Positions 1 through 64,000 of a stretch of DNA of 64,000 nucleotides are shown here, piece after piece. The translations under genes were made by a program, and so were the position numbers. The DNA comes from Ficedula albicollis. Taxonomy: Eukaryota > Chordata > Aves > Passeriformes > Muscicapidae. The DNA lies in contig NC_021674.1 of NCBI RefSeq assembly GCF_000247815.1, positions 26,104,331 through 26,168,330 on the forward strand, read 5' to 3'. Numbering within the stretch: position 1 is the stretch's first letter; each line of letters starts with the position of its first letter. The notes beneath the pieces were generated by a model. That model was not told the origin of the DNA and searched no databases. It saw only the letters and a list, made by a program, of their open reading frames with translations.

Positions 1-3000
1 ATATTTTGAGGGCTGGCTGTAACAAAAAAAACATTTCTGCTAAAACAACACCAAGAAAACACGCACAATTCCCCAAGCAGAATTTACTTCCATTTTTATA
101 AACATTTTCCAAGATACACAATTAATATTTATTTGCCTTCTGAGCCTTTTTTTACTACATTAACAGTAATTACCTTTGTGCTAGCTTTCTGTAGAACAAA
201 AGCACCTGTATTTGACAGCTACATTGCTCCAAAACACCAACCCACCTGTTTCTTTTTGAGTCTTTATGCATAGAACAGCAGTACTTTCTGAAAGTTTTGT
301 TATTTCTCTTTGTAAGTAGTTTACAGACTCTGAGAGCAACAGAACAGTGACTTATAGTCTAGAAAGAGAAGGAATATAGCATCTGTTCATTTAAGAGAGT
401 TACAGCCCCTATGCAACATGCAGAACTGACACAGAGACATGATCATTTAACAAAACATTCACCATCACATCGGGCAGCAATTAGATGATGTGACAGGTTA
501 TGCCAGAGGATTGTATTGTTCTAACATAATGGGGAGCCATCCAGGAGACAGGAAACTACCTGTTGAACTACAGAACAGGTTTGGATAAGCAGTCTGGGGC
601 TAATAAGAGTATCCATAAAATTGATATGCTATTTCCAACTTTACACTTGGTATATACACTCTTACACAAGCAAAACTGGAAGTAGGAAATATTACTAGCT
701 GAAAACAAAGGAGCATGTTAGGCTCTGTGGTGGATTCTGCAAGCTGTTAGACTCATGAGACTTCTCCATGGAACATTGAGAGGTGGATATAGACTTTAAA
801 AGGCAAAAATTCTTTCTAAATAAACAATGAATTATTTTAAGAATATCACTTGGAGAGCAAAGGAGCGTTCACTAACATTATTTCTTCCCTGAGACAAGCC
901 TGCAGAGGTAATTACTGCCAGACTCAGGTAGAACACTAACCAAAGACTGGCCTTTGAGCTGGAAACAAATTACAGGAACTCATCTTCAGAAAGGCTTATG
1001 AGTAGCATTACTGGCTTGGAGGGGAGACACCTGATGCTAACAGGAGTCTTCTTACCCAAATGTGCTGAAGATAGTCCTTTCAAAAGTATAAACCATAGCA
1101 AAGTGTTGGTACTGCATTCATTTGCTTCTTTTAAAAGCATACCATCATTGACAGGACGTAAAATCACTAAGTTTTATCCTGGGCAGTCTTATCCCATAGA
1201 GAGGTTTCAGCAATTTTTCAGGTGATACCCTCCATGTAAAGGTTGCTATTTCTATCTTTTATAGTCATGGCAAGACAGTGTATTTCTTCTGGCTCACTCC
1301 AGCTTGCAATATGTTCAGCATAGCTGGCTCTCCTTTTATGAAGTCTTCCTCTGTCATTGCTTGACAGTACACTCAAGTATTTAAGTTCAGTCAGTCATTC
1401 ACTGACTGTAATGTAATGGATTTGTTACTACATGCCACCCTTCAAGAAGTCATCTTCCTGAGTTCATTTTGTGTCTTTTGGATATCCAGCTCAATAGCTC
1501 AGTCCAAACCACTGCATCTCTTGCTGTATTCAGTGCCTATGTTTCACATCCCTCCTCCCTGAGCACCACATCAACCTCAGAAATGTGCAGTAAATGTTTA
1601 AACACATGAACAAGGGGCACTTTCAGACATATTTGGGTCAGTATTATGAAGTTCATGCCAAAGGATGTTGTGTGTTAGCGGAGCGTTGCAATACATTTTT
1701 TCCAACTGCTTCAGCCAACTAACTACTGAACTATCCTGAAAACTTTCTTCTTTAAAATTTGTAATGAAAGGATTTAATATAAAATCAAAAAAGCAAGAAC
1801 TAACTCATTTTAATGACATACAGAGATCAGGGAAATAGTATGAGATGACTGTAGTTTGGGTCAGCTGAGTCCCTAATTTTTTACATCTTATGCTTTCTTT
1901 TATTTAGGATATACATTTAGGTAATGCTTCTGGGCTTTTTTTCTGCCATCTACAGAGCCCTAAGGTCCCTTAATGCAGCTTTCATCATCTTTTCTTGATA
2001 CATCCCATCAAACTGTGCTTCCAAAAAGAGATGTCATTAGGAAGGAAGCCCCCAGGCACCACATTACACAGTTGCCTGGTTCATATAAATGTGAATTGGA
2101 AAAAATAATCAACCACTTTTAAATACAGCTTTAAAATCATGCAGTTGAACTTGCCTACACTATTTACATGAAACATCTTGTAGTCATTTCATATAGTAGT
2201 AAAATTAGCATTTTTCTATAAGGCAGTAGCAACTGGAAATACACAATGGTATCAGGTCTTTGTCCCTTCAAAGAGGTTTTACAAAGCAGTAAAGCCCTTC
2301 TAGCATAAACTGTACTAGAAAGCCTATAATGGTTTCAAATTTGGTACAAACTATAGATGTACTCTGTTATTCTTGCTTTTACCCTTCTTATTGGATTCCC
2401 ATTCTTTTTTTTCAGAAACACTTGTTTAATTCTATTTTTTAAGGGTTCTTTTTTTTTCTTGCCTTGTAACTCGGACATTCTTTTTCCATTCCCTCACTCT
2501 TGAGTTACTTGCTGGCTAGTTAAGAGAAAGACTCACATGGAGACGGGGTAGTCACACAGCAGAGGCAAGAAGCCAGCCCCTACTCCTCCATGCACATGTA
2601 CCTGTGAGTGAGTCTCACTGTCAGCCTTGTTATACACCCCTGTGCATGCAAGGAGGAAAGAGGGGCTCTTCCAAGGGCACACACTTTAGCAAGGCTGTGT
2701 CTAGGAGCAAGCATGAACCTGGGCCTTCACTACCAATACAAATTGTTCCTATCAAAAACAACCTAGTCTGCTAGGTCTTTGTGCATATCAAAATTTGCAC
2801 TCACAGAAACATAAGAGATAATATTCTTCTCAGCTTTGGGGAAATCAGATTACCAGACAGCACAAAGGAACCCACCCAGCAGTCCTCCAAGCTACTTGGC
2901 CTACAATGTCTGCTATGTTTTATCATTCCCTGAAACACAAATAATCAGTAACTGCTGGGGGAGACATTCAGGACATGATGGAGCAGTTAGTCAATGGGAC

Positions 3001-4349
3001 AAGGCAAACACTCTTCTCATGACACAAACAACCTCTTCCTCTGTCTTGTGTATCTTTAGGTGTTTTTGTAGTCTTCAACATCTGATCTCCAACTGTACAA
3101 TGTGATCTTAGACTGTATGGGGGTTTTTTACTATGTTTATTACTTTAAAACCTTAAAGTACAATTCAGCAGCCACTGGGCTATTTCCTACTTCAGTTATA
3201 ACTATGTTCACACTTTGAAGAGATGTTGGAATCATTTTAACAGCATTTCCATAACTAATTTCCACTTCATTCTCAAATATGTGCATTGACAGTCTTAGCT
3301 CCACACATACGCAAAGTAACTAAGCTCAAAAACACAGGCAGCAAAGCTACTTTTAATGGGAACATGCAGCTTGCAATAAAAACATCGTATGCTGATACAG
3401 CACCATAATTCTGAAAGATCCTAAAGCATTCAAGCTCACATTTAGACAGCCTCAATCTTCCTTTGACCTGCTTAGACATTATTCCACTCAGCTTCTGGAC
3501 TAAACCTGTGGAGGCTGCTCCCTCTTGCTACTGAGAATGCAGGCTACCTAAAGAAAATGATGCACAGGTTTAGAACACCATTTAAATACAGGCAATTCCA
3601 AATAAAAGTTGTTTTTCCAGCAATGCAATAGGATTTTCTGCAGTTTGGCTGAGAAACTCACCTAGTATGAAATCACCAGAGAATATTACAGTAGCTTTAA
3701 TTTTTGCACAGAACAGACAAATTCATTGTTTTGAAAGGTCATGACAGTAAATTGCATGGAATTCAATTTACTTCCCTCAGATGGATGAAGGTCTGAGTCA
3801 AACACAGAACAGTGGAAACCTTTGGCTCCAAGAAGTCTGTGCTGATTCAAACCTACTCCTAGGCAGGCAAATCATCCTTCCTCTCAGCTATACATTATCA
3901 CAGCTTGTGATTTTCAAATTATCTTTGTCCCCAGCTGTCATATTGTAGCAAATTGTGTCATAGATGAGCATCAAAACAATGGTCAATGCAAGAAAAATTT
4001 GTTTTTAACTCGGAAGTGACCAAATATATACATCTGTATTTGTGTTACAGATGATGTCATAGTTGTTTCGTGCTCATTTCTCCACATCTGAAGCGAAAAA
4101 CAAAAAACTACAGGGAGGTGTACAGGAAACACCACCATCAGCACAATACAGAAAGACAAATACTGGAAAAGAAAGCAAGCATAAGCATTACAGAAAGACT
4201 CTGAAGACAAAGTAAAAGAATATCCTCTCCAGGAGGAGAGTGGCACACCTGCAAGATTTAACAGGTTACTTATGTATAACTGAGAACAACAGAGCTAGTG
4301 AGCAAGTTCATTTCTGACTGGATGTACAGCACCAGGCAACAGCTCTTAC
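1..4349 (-). other. TTC7A intron downstream of exon K (partial)
   Basis: This is AT-rich intronic sequence starting at the exon K donor. I read both strands for the next TTC7A exon (the segment following the exon K TPR) and did not find it. Short open frames here lack any recognisable protein or splice logic. No interspersed repeat was recognised. Confidence 0.75.
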
Positions 4350-62734
<58,385 letters not shown>

Positions 62735-64000
62735 CTGTAAGGGAAAAAAGGAAATACCTGGGAATACAGATAACTGTCAGAACTAGCCAGGTCCTCATGA
62801 GCCAGTGACATCTTCAACAATAAAATGCTACATTTATTAGTTATTTAAAAAGTTATAAAATCCATTTTAAAATAAATTATATAATGACTTCCATGAGATA
62901 TTCTGCATGCAATATGAGTTTTGAAACACCATCCATTATTACTTGTTAACCTTTAATAAAGTAAATAGAAAGCTATATATTAACACCAACAGCTTGGGAA
63001 ATATCACTCAAACTACAAGGATCCAACATGGATCAATATCAATACAATGTTTGATTAGGTTTATTTAGTTCAATGCAACATAAATATTTGTTAAAAGCCA
63101 GCAAGTCATCAGGAGTCTTGATGGAAGAATCTTAATCTTTCCTCTATTTGTCCCATCAAATGTTTCTTGGTTTTGCTTCCTCACTGGTAACCTCACAAGC
63201 CAGTTCCCTTGCTGAAAGTTGCCTCCTCATAGCAGGGTTTTTCATCTAGGACTGGAGAAAGATTATGAACTTCTACTACGTCTGTCATCAATCCTGCATT
63301 TTTGTCTCTGTGTCCAGACACAACTATGTGAAAGAAGGCTGTAGGGAGATAGAGGTCAGTCTCCTCCAAAGTTGACAGGACAAGAGGAAATGGCCTCAAC
63401 TTGTGATTTAAGGATAAATTTCTTCACTGAGAGAGTGGCCCAGCATTGGAACAAGCTGCCCAGGGAATTGGTTGAGTCCCCATCCCTGGAAGTGTTCAAA
63501 AAGCATGTGGTGCTTTTTGCATGTGGCACCTGGCAACATGGTTTAGTGGCAAACATGGTAGTGCTGAATTAATAGCTGGCCTCAGGAAACTCAGAGGTCT
63601 TTTCCAACCTTACTGATTCTGTGATTCTAAGTGAATGAATTACAGGTTAGACCCTTTCCCTTCTTTACAGACCCAAGCTGTCAGTAAAAAAAATTTACAG
63701 TGTCCAGCACTGGCAGGAACTCATCCCTCCACAATGGAAGTTGTGTAAATTTAAAGACTATTCCATTTTATTTCTGCAGAGAAACAGAGCAGGCCGCTTG
63801 TTAGCTGGTTTTTTTTTAATGAATTTTTATACATGCACTAAGCTTACTTTTTCTTGTTTCAATGCAATTAAAACCAAAACCTGAAACAGAAACACATCTT
63901 TGCTACTGAGAAGAGCAGCAGTATCTGTTCAGAAGGTCAAAGGCCTTACAGCTACAGGACAGACAACAATGCATTGCCATCAGTACTGCTGATGTTAAGC
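62735..64000 (-). other. TTC7A intron upstream of exon A (partial)
   Basis: Intronic sequence at the right edge of the window. It contains a CR1 3' end (about 63372-63629). The preceding TTC7A exon, expected to end near the LQELEK segment of the family, is not present. Confidence 0.75.
63372..63629 (+). mobile_element. CR1 LINE 3' end with tail
   Basis: Recognisable CR1 3' sequence: 'aagaggaaatggcctcaa', 'aaatttcttcactgagag', 'cattggaacaagctgcccaggga', 'catccctggaagtgttcaaa' and 'agaggtcttttccaacctta', finishing in gattctgtgattcta, the CR1 terminal octamer repeat. It is a 5'-truncated insertion of about 260 bases, antisense to TTC7A. Its wording differs from the copy at 15655, suggesting a different CR1 subfamily. 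Confidence 0.9.

Overview
The window is vertebrate nuclear DNA with no bacterial-style gene layout. One gene is recognisable: TTC7A (tetratricopeptide repeat domain 7A), on the minus strand. Eleven consecutive internal coding exons lie between 62734 (upstream end) and 4350 (downstream end). Each is bounded by AG/GT splice sites, the phases agree across every junction, and together they encode 387 contiguous codons plus two bases. That is a bit under half of the roughly 860-residue family protein. The first and last exons, promoter, start codon, stop codon and 3' UTR all lie outside the window.

The host is most likely a bird. Three 3' fragments of CR1 LINEs are recognisable, two of them still ending in the ATTCTRTGATTCTA-type tail, and no mammalian SINE or L1 was noticed. 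Another sauropsid cannot be excluded from sequence alone.

Layout, read in the gene's direction (right to left): 64000-62735 intron with a CR1 tail; exon A 62734-62613; 6.3 kb intron; exon B 56268-56190; 3.1 kb intron; exon C 53131-52971; 0.4 kb intron; exon D 52533-52470; 10.9 kb intron with an 809-base pure G run and several small tandem duplications; exon E 41564-41427; 0.4 kb intron; exon F 41056-40973; 10.8 kb intron; exon G 30183-30079; 10.1 kb intron with a 1.1 kb tandem duplication; exon H 19964-19847; 5.3 kb intron with a CR1; exon I 14524-14467; 3.4 kb intron; exon J 11028-10956; 6.4 kb intron with a CpG cluster and a CR1 tail; exon K 4510-4350; then at least 4.3 kb of the next intron. 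Exon letters are local labels, not the gene's official numbering.

TTC7 proteins are helical TPR scaffolds. With EFR3 and FAM126 (hyccin) they hold phosphatidylinositol 4-kinase III alpha (PI4KA) at the plasma membrane. The exons here encode the middle of that scaffold, including at least three clear 34-residue TPR units.

I found no other protein gene, RNA gene or new system. The unusual points are the pure poly-G block between duplicated flanks (probably an assembly or sequencing artefact), a near-identical 1.1 kb tandem duplication, at least six much smaller tandem duplications, one intragenic CpG-dense patch, and several AT-rich stretches that could be conserved non-coding elements.
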